Source: Eleusine coracana subsp. coracana (Eukaryota; Streptophyta; Magnoliopsida; Poales; Poaceae). Taken from it: a stretch of 64,000 bases of DNA. The translations under genes were made by a program, and so were the position numbers. The notes beneath the pieces are model-generated. The model searched no databases. It was not told where the DNA came from and saw only the letters and a program-made list of their open reading frames with translations. The stretch lies in contig CM064421.1 in NCBI GenBank assembly GCA_032690845.1, positions 39,546,963 through 39,610,962 on the forward strand, read 5' to 3'. Numbering within the stretch: the stretch's first letter is position 1; each line of letters begins with the position of its first letter. Of the stretch, positions 11,789-24,560 are shown piece by piece.

Positions 11789-13200
11789 AAAGGTCTAGCG
11801 AGTAGATCAGAGTTGGGACAGAAATGGATTCGGTCACGAATCAAAAAGGAAAAGAATTCGATTTTGAATCGAATAAGAAAAGATAAGAACCCTAACCCTA
11901 GGGCAAGATGTGGAGCTGTGGGCTCCAAAGACGCCGCCACCTCTGTGGCGCCGTCATTCCCCAAATGCCACGGGCGAAAGAACATGAAACCCTAACCCTA
12001 GATCTCATAAGAGGGAAAAGTACGGAGGTTTGGAGGAACCCTACCTGGGTCTCACCTACCGCCATCACATCGACGGCATCACCTTGATGCCGTAGGGGAA
12101 GCACCCGCCGCCGCGCGGGGAAAGAGCCGAGCCGGGCCACCGCACGAGCTCGGGGCGAGGGCGCCGACGCGAAACCGCTCGACGACGGCGCACTCTCCCT
12201 CGTGGGGAACGCGCTCACCGGTGAGGGGAAACGCGGCGGCGCTGCCACCTTCCTCTAGGCCGACATGGATGCTGCCGATGTCCTAGATCTCTCTGCGGTC
12301 TAGAAAAGTGGGGGAGGGCAGAGAAAAGAAGGGTGGAGAGGGGTGCAGAGCTCTGCGGCGCGACGACGCTCACCGGCCAGAGCGATGAGGCCGCGGCCCT
12401 GAGCTGCGTGTACGTGCGCAAGGGGCTAGTCGCGACAGCCGAGCCGAGCACGACGAGGCTCATCGGCGGAGCGGTGAGGCGCCGTGCCGGGCACACGCGC
12501 GCAAGGAGCACGAGCGGCGTCCATCAGCCGCCGCCACCGCAGAATAGAACCCGCCGTCACCGCCGACGACCGGCCCGCTGCGACGCGAGAGAAACGAAGA
12601 GAAGAGGAACAAATGGCTAGGGTTCCAGGGGAAACGATCGGGAGCAGGTTTTGATCCGACGAAACGCGCGGACAGCCGTCCATCTTGATGGACGGTCAGG
12701 AGCAACCAACCGTAGGCCATGATGGGCCGTGAGGGCGCGTGCGCGGGAGGCCTACCCGCGAGGCCGCCTGCTAGGCCGTGACGCCAATGGGCTGTGCTGC
12801 GGCATTAGCTGGTTGGGCCTCGCAAGCACAATGTGCCATGGCACCAAGCCGGGCGAGCAGGCACTGGGCCGCACTGATGCGCACATGGGCTGCTGAGCCG
12901 CTTCAGCCTGTTGCGCTGCATGGTGCCGGTGAGGGGTGGGGCAGCTAGGTCGTTTCGGCCGCTGGGCCACGCCAGTGCTCCAGCCAGAAAAGGTAAAGGA
13001 ATAAACAGTAGAAAAGGTAAAGGAATAAATTTTGCATCATAGTGATCAATTTTTCAGAGAAAAGACAAAAGATCAAGTGATGCTCTTTAACTAGAGAAAG
13101 TTTTTCACGTTTCCGCTGCAATAAAATTGATGACAATGTTGGTTTCTTAGCAAAGTTGTTTAATAGATATGTCATCACTTTATTTATGAGTTATATATAT

Positions 13201-13290
13201 TTATTCTTTTTCTGCCTAACGGTGATTTAGAATATATGTATAAAGATGATGTTTATTCTATTTCTGCCCAACGGTGATTTAGAACATAAG
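13201..13290 (+). repeat. Imperfect tandem repeat in decayed copia leader
   Basis: The motif ttctgcc(t/c)aacggtgattt followed by agaa occurs twice, about 63 bp apart (near 13211 and 13265). The intact element has a single counterpart on the minus strand around 39418-39436. Confidence 0.6.
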
Positions 13291-16200
13291 ATAAAGTATT
13301 AAAAGTTTACTATGCATATCATTAATCAGACCAACGTAGGATTAATTTTATGCTCATTATTATTGATTATTGTCTAATTTTCTCAGACTAAGAGGTTTTG
13401 ACGCTTTCACTTGTGAAAGCAAAAGATTGAATACTTGTGATCCGAAAGATGACCATGAAAAGGGTCATAGTGTGAGGGAGTATTTCCCCTCTAAAGAATG
13501 GCTTCAAATGAAAAAAAAATAGATGTATCATTAAGAGTCTTGAGAAATTACTTTCCATATACTCTCAATGAACAAGATTTTATTATTATTTTTTAATGAT
13601 TATGATATGATAAGACCCATACATATTTAATTTGACCAACGTTGGATTAAGTATGTATATGTCACAGAATTTCGGATTCATTTATGAATTTGAGCCAATA
13701 CAAGCATTTATGTTCTTTCGAGGGAATTACCCGCACGACAGGAAAGAGATGATTATGATTATACCCGTATAACGGGCAAAGTCTGGGAAAATACCCACAA
13801 GGCAGGGTACGTTGGCATAGTATTTATATCATGAAAATCCCCTATGACGGGAGAAGTTTGAGAAAAGTTTTATCTTGCTTTGGCGGGAGAAAGATGTGTT
13901 GACTCATATGCTTTTAATGTATCTTGCTTTCAGAGAAAAGTATGGAGTAGCTCTTATGCTTTTCAAGCATCGATCGTATACTTTATGTGTGATAGTTATT
14001 AAGCACTTAATAAGTCTAGAGAGAAGACGAACCAACAGATCGGAATGATATGCAAGTATGGCTTGCAAAAGTACCAATGATAAAGAACTCTGTTGAGTCG
14101 TTGAAATGGAATGAGGAAAAAGTACTCTCATACGAGTTAACAGATAGCTTCATTTCACATAATATGATCATGTGAATAAAGTAGACAATCAAAGTTTCCT
14201 CAATTCATAAGAGTTCTGAATGTTTCAAAATTATGGCAGAAAAGTTTTGGTCATATTTCAAGGGGGAGGAAGAATGATGAAACTCTCCTATAAAGATGAT
14301 AATATGATGCATATTGTGCATCTAAAGTGATCTACTAAAGAAAAATATGATCGTCTAGGGGAGTACAACGATCATATTAATGATATCCCTAAAGTAAAGA
14401 AATAGATATATTCCTATTTTTTGATGAAAGAATACAATGATGATGCTTAAAGTGCCATAAAGAAGAAAAGTTATAACAGAGAAAACCCGTATAGATTAAA
14501 GAGTTTAGAGATACGTCACCTTTGAAAGAAATAGATAATCTAGGGGAGTAAGACTTGAAGAGAAGTAGGACTATGGATCCACTTTAATGATTTAAGAACA
14601 ATAAATTTCTGGTTACACAGAGATTATAGAATTAATTGTCTCTAGACAATAAAAAAGAGTCCCATATGAAAGAAGTGCCAATAACAGAGGACCCTAAGGG
14701 TCAAAGAAATAAAAATCAGTTTATTCTGGTTACCATGAAAGGTGATCTCACCCAAATTGATAAGACATGATGAGCAAAGATAAAATATAATTGATAAATC
14801 TTAATATTGTTTTGGGATTTAGAAAAAATTCCTGAAGTAGTCAAAATAGTAGGCTGTAATGGGTCTACAATAATGAATATGACCTCAAAGAGAACACAGA
14901 CCATAATAGAGTCAAAACAGTAGGCCGTTATGAGCCTATAAGATTAAATGTGACTCTGTAGAAGATGTATGATAAAAGGTTTTATGCAAAGAGAAGAAAA
15001 TATTACTATGAGACTTCTTCTGATGTCTCGTGTAATAATTTCGTTAGAGTTATAATGGCATTAGTGGCACATCATGGTGTGAGTTACATCACACGAAAGC
15101 AAAGTCGATTCTCTTTAGTGAGTATCCAAGAAAAATGTATTACATGGCACAACTAAAAGTTTTGTCATGAAAGGAAAAGAAACTTTAGACATCGTCAATA
15201 GAAATCTATTTATGGATTGAAGACAAGTTTCTAAAGGGATGTTTAAAGGTTCATAGATTAATGAGAAATTTGGGTTTTCTTAAAGAGTAAGAGGACAATT
15301 GCATTTGTGCAAAAGATGTATGATGGAAAATTCATTTCCTAATCATGTATATGTGAATGACGTCCTACTTGCTAATGGTGATGTCAATCCAATGCAGAAG
15401 AAGAAGAAGTTCTTGTTGTTAAAGTTCAAAACAATATTCTTGATTGAATGTCTCTTGTTATGAGACGAGATTCACCGAGATAAAGAGAAGGGGTATTAGA
15501 AATATTGCATATGCATGCTGAGAATTCTTTAGAGTATGCATACAAGAAAAATATATGCCTATTCTTATAGTCAAGGGTAATGAATTTGAGAACTTTAGTG
15601 TTCCAAAAATTAATATAAAAAAGATCAAATGAATATGGTACCATATGCTTCAGCTGTTGGAAGATTGATATTACCCTAATGAAGTTCATGTATCCGGGTA
15701 GTTTTGGCAGTGTCCAGTCCAGATATAGATCGCTAGAATGAATTTAAAGATATCAACCTCATGTTAAAAGAAACAAGTACTCTCAAAAGGTTATGAGTGG
15801 AAAGATAGATATGTACAAGTGCCCTCAAAGATTGTGAACACAAAGATAAAACACGTAAAATATGTAGCGAAATCCACAATTATCACTAACTTTCACACTT
15901 GGAGTTTTTGTGTGAAAAAGCTTTAAAGAATAAAAGATTTGTCATCATTGTGATGAGAAGATACGAATTAGAAAGAATTATCATCAATGCGATGAAAAGA
16001 TATGACTTAGCATGATATGAGGCTGAGGGACAGGCAAAATGGTTAATAAAACCTATACCCGGAATTGATAATGGTTAATAACAGCAATAACCATCAAGTA
16101 TTTTACTCCTATGATAACGAGTCAAGTGTGGTGCCAAACACATTGACGCAAGTTATACGTTATTGAGGAGAAAGTCCGAAATTATATTGGAATGCTTGAA

Positions 16201-16362
16201 GCATAAAAGGAATAGACAAGTGTTAGTAGATCTGCTCATTAAAGACTTACCACCCAGTGTGCTCGGAGAGCACACAGTCGATATGGGTTTTATGATATAG
16301 TCTATATTTTTTGAACAATAAGAGACCCAAGGTTAAATGATCTGTTTTAAAACAGAGGAGTA

Positions 16363-16454
16363 TGTTGTAGTTGTTGATTCAAAACAAAAAGATACGCCCG
16401 TCCAAAGATCATGTCCTCTCTGTTTCTACTCCTAGCAGATCCGTAATGTCAACA
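16363..16454 (+). repeat. Truncated 3' LTR of the decayed copia element
   Basis: Begins TGTTGTAGTTG after a purine-rich tract (aacagaggag) and ends TAATGTCAACA. It is about 240 bp shorter than the 5' LTR, so it has lost its centre. Confidence 0.7.
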
Positions 16455-16639
16455 TCCTAGACCCTGACCGGTCGTGAAAATAACCACTCGTGCAAAATCA
16501 TTCTCAAAACGACTCGTCAAAAAGTATACAATTTCCAAAATTATGTCTTGGCAATATATATTTTGTGATGTGTGTTTTCTTTAAAAAAAATATTGAAAAA
16601 GAGTGTAATGATACAAAAAAAAACAATAATATAGGAAGA

Positions 16640-17022
16640 TAAGTGTTCTTCAACTGCAGCCAATTCCATGGATTGTAGGGATTTCGTAAGAATTTTGAAG
16701 GATTTCAATTCGTACGAAATTTTCCTACAAGTACTATCTTTTGGAACAAAGGTTTTTGCATATCAAATTCCTATGAAATTCCTATGGAGAATGGCTTATT
16801 TCATGGAAATTTTATAGGATTTATAAGATGAGGCCCAACCTCATGTGCGATTGTGTCTATCTCTCTCATCTATATTTTTCCTGTGCGCCATCGTCCAAAC
16901 AGACACTCCTGCATTTTCCTATATTTTTCGTTCCATAAGATTTGAGATGCAAGGACACTCGATCTAATTCTACATGTTTTCCTATTCCTATATTTTAAAA
17001 TTATTCTTGCGTTCCAAAAGAA
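16640..17022. mobile_element. MITE-like element (degenerate ends)
   Basis: A roughly 380-bp AT-rich block with repeated (g)gaattcctat-type words. The right end, read on the minus strand, starts CTTTTGGAACGCAAGAATA and resembles cttttggaacaaaggtttt at about 16738. The block also contains ccaaacagacactcctgcat, a phrase I associate with a common grass MITE family. No clean target duplication was found, so the borders are approximate. Confidence 0.4.
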
Positions 17023-20000
17023 ACCATTTTAGTAAAAACACCAAGAGCACACCAACAAAGGGATGGGTTGTGAAAGCCATTATTGGAGCTCCAGCGGCAT
17101 TCATATGTGTCATATTTAATTATTTCTTGATCGACTCAGAGCACTGGAGACTGGAGTGCGTTAAATGAAACAGTTCGCTTCGTCAGGACACACAATTTTC
17201 CCGGGAAGATGTAAATAAAACAGTAAAGAAAGAAAATGACCATATGTCTAGTATTGCAACTTGCATGCTGCAGTGAACCTATAGTACACATTAAACTCCT
17301 TTTCGCGTGACCTGTCAGCCAAGATATTTGATGCCGGCCGTAGCCAGATATACAGCCTGGCTACCACAGACGCTCATATATGAGGCGATAAAACGCACGA
17401 TCATGCTTGCATGTTTGGAGATTGCAAATCTTAGCCACTTCTATATGTACGTCGTCAGTTGATAGCGCGAACATAATCATGGCCAGGTACCTAGTAGCCG
17501 TCATGCTAATGATTACGTTTGCAACAGGTCGACGTCGGCTACGATCACGATTCTTGGCTGATACGCGTGCACGTAATATATGGACACGGCCGGGGGAGGT
17601 TCGTGGTTGACCTGTTTCTCATGTCCAATACTACGTGCGTGTGCATATATCTTTCATTGCCTAGAAGTATTTGTTTGACGCGGTCGTCTCGGAACAAGGT
17701 TGGAGATCGATTGGCCTGCTGCAGATGGCAGACCGCTCGACAGACCAGCAGTTAGCATGCAAAAAGGGTAGAGGATTGGTGGAGAGGTCGGATCAGGTGG
17801 TCCTCCTCCGATCCTGAACTAATCATGGTATTATCCCCGATCACAGATCTGCTACGAATGGTGACTTGCCTTAAGCTGGATTTTTGCTACCGGGGTAGGG
17901 TTAATTACTTGACGATATGATGTACGGTACAGTGGCGAATGCCGCCTCTGCTGCGAGTTGATGATGCGAAAATGTATCTAGCATTCTTAAATTATTGTTG
18001 TTAGAAAATTAAGAGCAGAGTAGGCATCGTGTCATCCACATATAGTGTTGATGTACATATTGTTTCAAATCCAGTAGTACACGTATATACAATGAATTAT
18101 TTTCTGATAAATACTCCCTTGAGTTTAGGAATACCATCAGTTAGCTCAGCTGGAAGATATTTCAGAATTGAAGCAGGGTCATGATGAGCTTGGTCAGTGA
18201 TGATATATAGCTGTACATCAAACACCAAAGTCGCATGTCGACCTGCATGTGCATATACACTAATAATAAAGGATTATTATTCCGAAAATATCTCCAAGTC
18301 TCAATCGAACAATGCTATCGACGACGGATCGCACGGCGCATGCATGCATGCACCTCTCGTTTTCGCAATCCGCTCGCGTTCTTCTGGACGCTTCTTACAG
18401 AACCATACAAATATCTGCTCGAGCCTCACTCCGAAAGAGAGATATCAGCTAGACCTGCTGGATAATCTTCTGGCTAGTACATATCGCACAGTAAAGGACA
18501 CACACACACATGCGAGAGCGAGGCATGCATAGCTGGCTTGCCGTAACGGATTCTGGGGACCATATGGTGCATATATATGCGATGCAAAAGGCCTACGACG
18601 TGCGACGACAACTTGTTCGATGGGCATGAGTGCATGGTTGATGCCTTGCCTGCTTGTGATCGATCGATCGATCTGACGGATCCATCATCGCTCATATCGC
18701 TACCGACGGTAATGGCTTTCCATGTGCGCGAGTTATTTCGCTGATGCGCTGCACTGTTTGTTGGCACCAGCGCGCATATCTTTTGTCCCGTCGTCCACTG
18801 GTACATCTATCTATCTCCAGCTGCGATATGGTATAATAGCAGTACGTGAGTACGTATGTACGCTAGCCAGCAAGCCAGCTAAAGTTTCCAAGTACGTGCC
18901 GTCGTTTACCGAGGAGACGTGAGCAACGATGTACGGCAGCTGTGTGTCGCGACATCAGTTAATCAGAATGAAGATGTTGCAGGCTCGCCGCAGGACAGGA
19001 GGCAGCGCGTATGATGCATGCATCAGTTAATAGTGGGTCTGTGTAGTGTTGTGAGAGCTTGATGAGCGTACGTCCTTGCCGTTGACGGTGCAGTGGGGCT
19101 CCTCGATCTCCAGATATACAGCGAGACATTGTGTACGCCCGTGTGTATATTTCGCTTGTCGTCGACTCGTGTAGTACTTACGTAGCACATGCGCCGTACA
19201 GGATGTAGGGTAACTGCGTCTGCAGTCGCGGGAGGGAGGCAACGAAAGTTACACAGTACATCAGCGTAATGCTGCTGGGTAGAACGCAGACGCGTGAATT
19301 AAAAGCACAAAGTGTATTAATCTGCGTGCAAACAATTAAACCGTCCAAGAAATCTGCAAAGTTTTGGATTGTCATCAACCGAACAACAATGTTTTCATAT
19401 GAGTTACTATAGTCTATGGTTCGAGAACGAAGGCAAACTGAAGCATTCGAAGTTTGAACGGAGAAGGTTCAAAAGTCCGGAGACCCGACACGAAACGAAA
19501 CGCGCAGCAGATCGATTGGATTGGGTCCAGTCCAGGAGAGCACCGAATTAATGGGCCAGCGTTTCTAGCCCAGAAACACACAGCGGATCGCCGATGGAGG
19601 CCCAGTCTAATTAAATTCCGCACACACGGAAGGGCCGAAATGCCTAGGGCAACAAAACCATATCCTGAGTCCTGACAGACTTGCTTGCTTCCAAGGAGGG
19701 AGACACGCGGGCGGCGCGAGACATCGACAACGCAACAAGTCGAGTCATCGCCCGGTGTGTTTAGTTCGGAATGCCCGCGCCTTGACAAAAACGTTTGGCT
19801 ATCGCTCGCCACTCTTGTCTAACACAGGCACTTGCGTCTGTCGATACGAAACATGACGTTCGAGCGAGGAGCCCATGCCCATCTGAGAGGCATCGACGAC
19901 AACAAGTACCGCGACTTGGGGGTCACCACTCACCAAACCTTGCCATTGGGGTATAACCGGATCCATCAATCGAGCACGCATAAGACATACCGATCTATAG

Positions 20001-20890
20001 TTCTGTACTGTCAAGTGGGAACGGAGAAACACAGGCGCCGAACGAAGGGCGCCTTGATGTGTTGCTCCAAGATGCAAGGAGAGCCACACACGTGAGCGCG
20101 CGGCTACAGCACCCACTGCTGGGCGGCAACGCTCAAATTAGTACTTCTGCTTTTCTTTTCTTTTCTTTAATTGATAGTAAACCGCTAGTACTTCTGCTTT
20201 GAAGAGGTCACGAAAAGTGGCCACAAAAATATTGGTTGGTGCCGCCGCCGTGATTCCACTGATTGGTTTCAGAACACGTATGGTATATGTCGTGTGTCAG
20301 TTTAGTGTTGCACTGTGCTGACTAGACACGGATGCAGCACGCTGGTTCTGCTGGACCGTTGGCCGTTTTCTGGTACCTTCAAACGTCGATGCGTCGGACG
20401 GCTTGACTTGAACCAATTACCAGCAACACATTTCTGACGAGGTTGTAAATACTACTCCTTTTGTAACGTCAACGGTGCGTCGCCCTACTAGTTTCTTACG
20501 ATCGGTAGCCGCCAGAAGTGGAAATAACTCGGATTCTTGCCGTACTTCACAAATTCCTGTCCGTGTATGTCTGACTTAACCGTGACCATTTCCCACGAGC
20601 AAACAATTAGTGGTAATAAATTAACTGCTGAATAAACCTTTTGACCAAGTAGCAGAAACCTCAAGGAAGTTCCAACACTGGCTAGTTAGCTCGTCCAACT
20701 ACCAACAGAACATGGACATCATCCAATATTATCAGTACTGCCGTTACATCACCTGGCCGGACGGTTCGCTAATAAAACCCGCGCAAAAAACTGGACCGTG
20801 ACCACGCATCACTAATCGGACCATTTCACGGCCACAAAAAACTCCCGGCCCCAGCTTCCTCACGCTCACACCCAAAACTAATTAACAGCT
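17023..20890. other. Intergenic region, no supportable gene
   Basis: Contains short simple repeats (gatcgatcgatcgatc near 18660; catgcatgcatgcat near 18340) and many open frames with no family resemblance. A tRNA-like A box at 18142-18153 lacks a B box. Nothing else is supported. Confidence 0.5.
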
Positions 20891-20897
20891 GCATCGT

Positions 20898-20906
20898 CTA
20901 TTTATA
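20898..20906 (+). promoter_or_regulatory. TATA box of the heptahelical protein gene
   Basis: CTATTTATA lies about 100 bp upstream of the ATG at 21001, a normal distance for a plant TATA box plus a short 5' UTR. Confidence 0.6.
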
Positions 20907-21000
20907 CCCAACAAGCTAGCGCTACACCATGCATAACACACCCGCACCCAATTAAGCGGCGCACCACAACTTCCAACCTTCAGCAGCTGCAGCTCATCAG

Positions 21001-22282
21001 ATGGCTTCCTCCACGGTAACACTGGAGAAGACGACGACCATCAGTAGCGGAGGCGTCGATGTCCCATCATCGCCAACGACGATGAGGACTCGTCTTCTCA
21101 AGAAAAAGGGACGGAAGGGCGGCGAAAAGGGGCGGTGCTGCGGGCACAAGTACGAGCTCGTCGGCTACGAGGCGCTCCCGGAGTTCCTCAAGCATAACGA
21201 GTTCGTCCTCGACTACTACCGCAGCGAGTGGCCCATCAAGCAGGCGCTCCTCAGCATTTTCTCCGTCCACAACGACACCATCAACGTCTGGACGTAAGTG
21301 TTCGTCCATGCCTCTTTTTTTTTGAAGAAGAAGAAAAAAATGCTAGATTATTAGCTTGAACTGATAGATGACGTTTCCTTCTTGATTAATTTCGCTATAC
21401 AGGCATCTGATCGGCTTCTTCGTGTTCCTCGCGCTCACCGTGTGCGCCGCCACGATGGTCCCGATGGAGTACGAGGCGTCGTCGTCGCCACACATAGCCA
21501 TCTTCACGACCTCCGCCATGGCCAACAACACCGGCCCGGTCAACCAACTGATGGTACTCATCGACGGAAGACGAGCAGTCATGGCAATGCATTCCTATTC
21601 CTTGCGGAACGCGTCCATGGAGCCAGCGTTGACGATGACGTCATCACCGCCGGTGGTGCCCCACCACCACCGCCGGGTCGCGCGCTGGCCGTTCTACGCG
21701 TACCTGTGCGGCGCCATGTTCTGCCTGCTGATGAGCAGCCTGTGCCACCTGCTTGCCTGCCACTCGGAGCACGCCAGCTACGTGCTGCTCCGGCTGGACT
21801 ACGCGGGCATCACGGGCCTCATCGTCACCTCCTTCTACCCGCTCGTCTACTACACCTTCCTCTGCGACCCGTTCCACCGGTCGCTCTACCTCGGCTTCAT
21901 CACCGCCTCCGGCGCCGCCGCCGTCGCCGTCTCGCTGCTGCCGGTCTTCGAGGCGCCGCGGCTGCGCTGGGCCCGGGCCGGGCTCTTCGCCTGCATGGGC
22001 CTCTCGGGCCTCGTCCCCATCCTGCACAAGATGCTCGTGTTCGGGGCGAGGCCGGAGGCCGTGATCACCACGGGGTACGAGATGGCCATGGGCGCGTGCT
22101 ACCTCGCCGGCGTCGTCGTCTACGCCACCAGGGTGCCCGAGCGGTGGATGCCGGGGAGGTTCGACATCGCCGGACACAGCCACCAGTTGTTCCATGTGCT
22201 GGTCATCGCCGGCGCCTACGCGCATTACCTCGCCGGACTGGTCTACTTGAGCTGGAGGGACATGGAAGGCTGCTCATCATGA
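21001..22282 (+). CDS. ADIPOR-like heptahelical transmembrane protein (HHP family)
   Basis: Two exons, 21001-21293 and 21403-22282, with a 109-bp intron (AC|GTAAGT ... ACAG|G) that splits a Thr codon; 390 residues. Plant HHPs are relatives of PAQR/adiponectin receptors: integral membrane proteins with seven helices and an N-terminal cytosolic region. Exon 1 has a basic N terminus and the family segment GYEALPEFLKHNEFVLDYYR, followed by SIFSVHNDTINVWTHLIGF at the start of helix 1. Exon 2 shows SSLCHLLACHSEH (first metal-ligand His region), LDYAGITGLI, and near the C terminus HSHQLFHVLVIAGAYAHY, which carries the paired His residues of the zinc site. A long hydrophilic loop rich in Met, Ser and His sits between helices 1 and 2. 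Arabidopsis members respond to hormones and sugar and affect abscisic acid and cold signalling; a role here is only inferred. The gene is complete, with strong third-position GC. Confidence 0.93.
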
Positions 22283-23170
22283 TTCATGAGCCCTCGCCAA
22301 GCTGCTGTACAAAGTTGACCGGCTTTACGCTTCGTCGATTTTCTTTCTTTAGTTCGTTGCATCTTATTAGTATTGTTTTGCAGAAGTTAAGTGAACATAC
22401 ATGTATCAGCTCAAATGAGACACTGTATATCAGTAATTCGGTCATTGAATTCGCAAAGAAAGTAATTCGGTCATGAAACGGGTGAGCGTGGCATAATTGT
22501 CAGTTTATTTTGCCCTAATGTCGAGTGCATAGAAGCAGTACGGTGATCTGACCAACCAAATAACGCGCCTGAACTTGCGTACCAACGCAAACAAAACGTT
22601 GCAATAAGCATGATCTCGTAATGGGATTCTGATGAGCAGTTCCCTCGTTCTGGGGACAAAAGGTGTTTTGCTACTGCTAATCTAGAGAAAATGGAGCGTG
22701 CAACGATGACAAATTAAGCGCCATGTTTTTCCTTTTACCAAAGGACAAAGCGTCATGTGTTTCATTTTACGAAGGGACAAACGAAGCTCCTCGTCAGCTC
22801 CTTGCATTTTGGCGGGCGGAGTAATCTATGCACCGGCGGTTTGGTCGTCGAGCGAGCGAACAAGACAGAGCAAGTCCGGGCTTCCACGGTGGCGACGAGG
22901 GTCAATTTCAAAACGCTGCTTATCGAAGTGGTGTCCGACCGGCCGAGGCGTGTGAACTGGGCTGTGCCGGCCGGCGATCGCGAACCGGTTCAAGAGCGAG
23001 CGCTGCTTTTCGTAAAAAAACACGTCAACTTTGGGGTTCCGGACCGGGTCAATTTCAAAACGCTGCAGAACTGTGGGCATATGAAACGAGGACGTTTAAG
23101 GTTTGGTTACCACAGACTGGAATTCCGTTTCTGTTTTTAGGAATTGAACACAGTACAAACTGGACTTCCT
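22283..23170. other. 3' flank with short local repeats
   Basis: No gene seen. A roughly 33-bp imperfect tandem repeat lies at about 22720-22784 (caaaggacaaa / cgaagggacaaa endings). A 21-bp exact direct repeat occurs at 22899-22919 and 23046-23066 (its core is gtcaatttcaaaacgctgc). Confidence 0.55.
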
Positions 23171-23175
23171 GATGC

Positions 23176-24560
23176 TCAAGAAAGTCGACTGCAACTTGGT
23201 TGAAAGACAATTTTTGGTCGACCCAGCCACGTACGCCTTTGCAGCAGCAACGTGGCAGAAGGATTCGGGATTGATGTGCCCCCGTCGTCTTCATTTTTCT
23301 GAAACTCTTGTGCTTCAGACCTTTTATTTGTAGATGTTTTAGCAACTGGAATTTCTTCCACTTACTTTTGGAGTTTTTATACACAGAAATTGCATATTAG
23401 AAGCTAACCTGCACCTCTCCAGAACCAATGATTTTTTATGCACCTACATGGAAGGCCCATTGTCATTTTGCTGAGCTAAACTGCACTTTTCCTAAACTGA
23501 AAGACGATACTGAATTCAGTCATAATGTTCATTCGATGCTAAATGGGTTATGGAAGAAGGGACTGCTTTCATAAGCTCACTGCAAGTCTTATGATCTTGA
23601 GATTTTAGTTGGAAGATTATCGTATACCTGAGGCCATAGCGTGCTAAGTGTCTGCATTTGATACCCAAGTGACAAAGTTTCAGATTTAACAGATCTCCCA
23701 CAAATAGTCAATGAGAGATGTATGTCATCCCACAGACCCTTGATTTCTCCTATAATAAAAAAAAAAACGACCCTTAATTTCTAAAAGGTATAAACGAAAT
23801 TTGACAGTATGTTCAAGGGTGAGTTTGAAGACAACATATTTTGGAGAATTCTCAGTTTTGTTCTGCTTTCGAAATTAAAGGTAGCATTTAGGAGAAACGT
23901 GCGTATCTGCTTATTCAAATTGTTTTGAAAGCATTCTTTAGTATCTGCTTGGCAAGCTGAACTAGACTGAACACTGAAGCCATGGAAGCTGAACCGAAGC
24001 TCCGCAGTCTTACATACATGAATTCAATTCAGACTATGAGAGGCTAAAATCCTCGGAACGCATAAACATCTTCATGACACAGACACTCTTGCGATGCACA
24101 GTTTCTGGATGTGGCGGCGAGCAGATCCATAGCTACCGCAGCCAGGGATCTCACGTTCTATCTTCTTGTCGCTTCAGTGACGGAGGATTTCGAGATGGCG
24201 GAAGGCGCAGATGCTCTTACCGCGGCGGATCGACAGGATCTAAACTGAACGCCGCAGGCCCGTAGCGGCGAGATCCCCGACGACAGCGACCGAAGCCGCC
24301 GCCATGGCCATCGCGAGGTCCCGGCGGTGCGATGGAGACAAGTTGCCCTCTTTTTCAGAAAAAACCCTAACCGTGATACAACATTTATAGACTGCCCCCT
24401 AATTTAGATCGCGATCCAATATTATGCAGAAACCCCCCTAAATTGGATCGCGGTTAATAGTCGTGATCCGATTATTTACACTAAGCCCCCTAATTTGGAT
24501 CGCGATTAATGATCGCGATCCGATATTTTTCACAAAACCCCCTGATACGGCTACTTTTTC
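23176..24560. repeat. Duplicated segment, copy A
   Basis: Shares several collinear blocks with 25975-27670 in the same orientation. Examples are gcaacttggttgaa (23192; second copy 25982), ctgagctaaactgcactttt (23472; second copy 26165), tgaagccatgg (23977; second copy 27080) and ggatttcgagatggcggaag (24186; second copy near 27295). Identity looks moderate and is interrupted by indels, so the duplication is old. No intact ORF spans it. Confidence 0.72.
24394..24550. repeat. Short array of hairpin-forming repeats, copy A
   Basis: Three roughly 60-bp units, each starting with a C-run plus TAA(T/A)TT and containing inverted GATCGCGATC-type arms. In the third unit the arms GGATCGCGAT (24497-24506) and ATCGCGATCC (24512-24521) are perfect, with a 5-base loop. 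The first unit lacks its left arm. Confidence 0.8.

Larger units (their letters stand above)
11443..16454 (+). mobile_element. Decayed Ty1/copia retrotransposon
   Basis: Plus-strand element bounded by a 5' LTR (11443-11774) and a shortened 3' LTR (16363-16454) that share an end segment of about 60 bp (cctagcagatccgtaatgtc then AACA). The primer-binding site follows the 5' LTR directly. The interior has many stops but still shows copia pol pieces in order: IMALVAHHG near 15052, YVNDVLLANGD near 15350, EGQAKWL near 16027 and LLIKDLPPSVLGEH at about 16234-16277. These align with the RT and RNase H parts of the intact element at 34440-41086, so both belong to one family. Most of the body after 12960 is very AT-rich. 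The flanking five bases, CCCTA (11438-11442) and TCCTA (16455-16459), differ at one position, which fits an old target duplication. Confidence 0.82.

Noticed and set aside
11898..12720. GC-rich open frames in the leader of the decayed copia element
   Set aside because: Located between primer-binding site and gag, with no similarity to known proteins and not preserved in the intact element.
18142..18153. tRNA A-box match (TAGCTCAGCTGG)
   Set aside because: No B box follows at the needed distance and the sequence does not fold as a tRNA; probably chance or a degraded relic.
21382..22476. 364-codon alternative frame over the heptahelical protein exon 2
   Set aside because: Arg/His-rich shadow; the true frame shows the transmembrane helices and His motifs.
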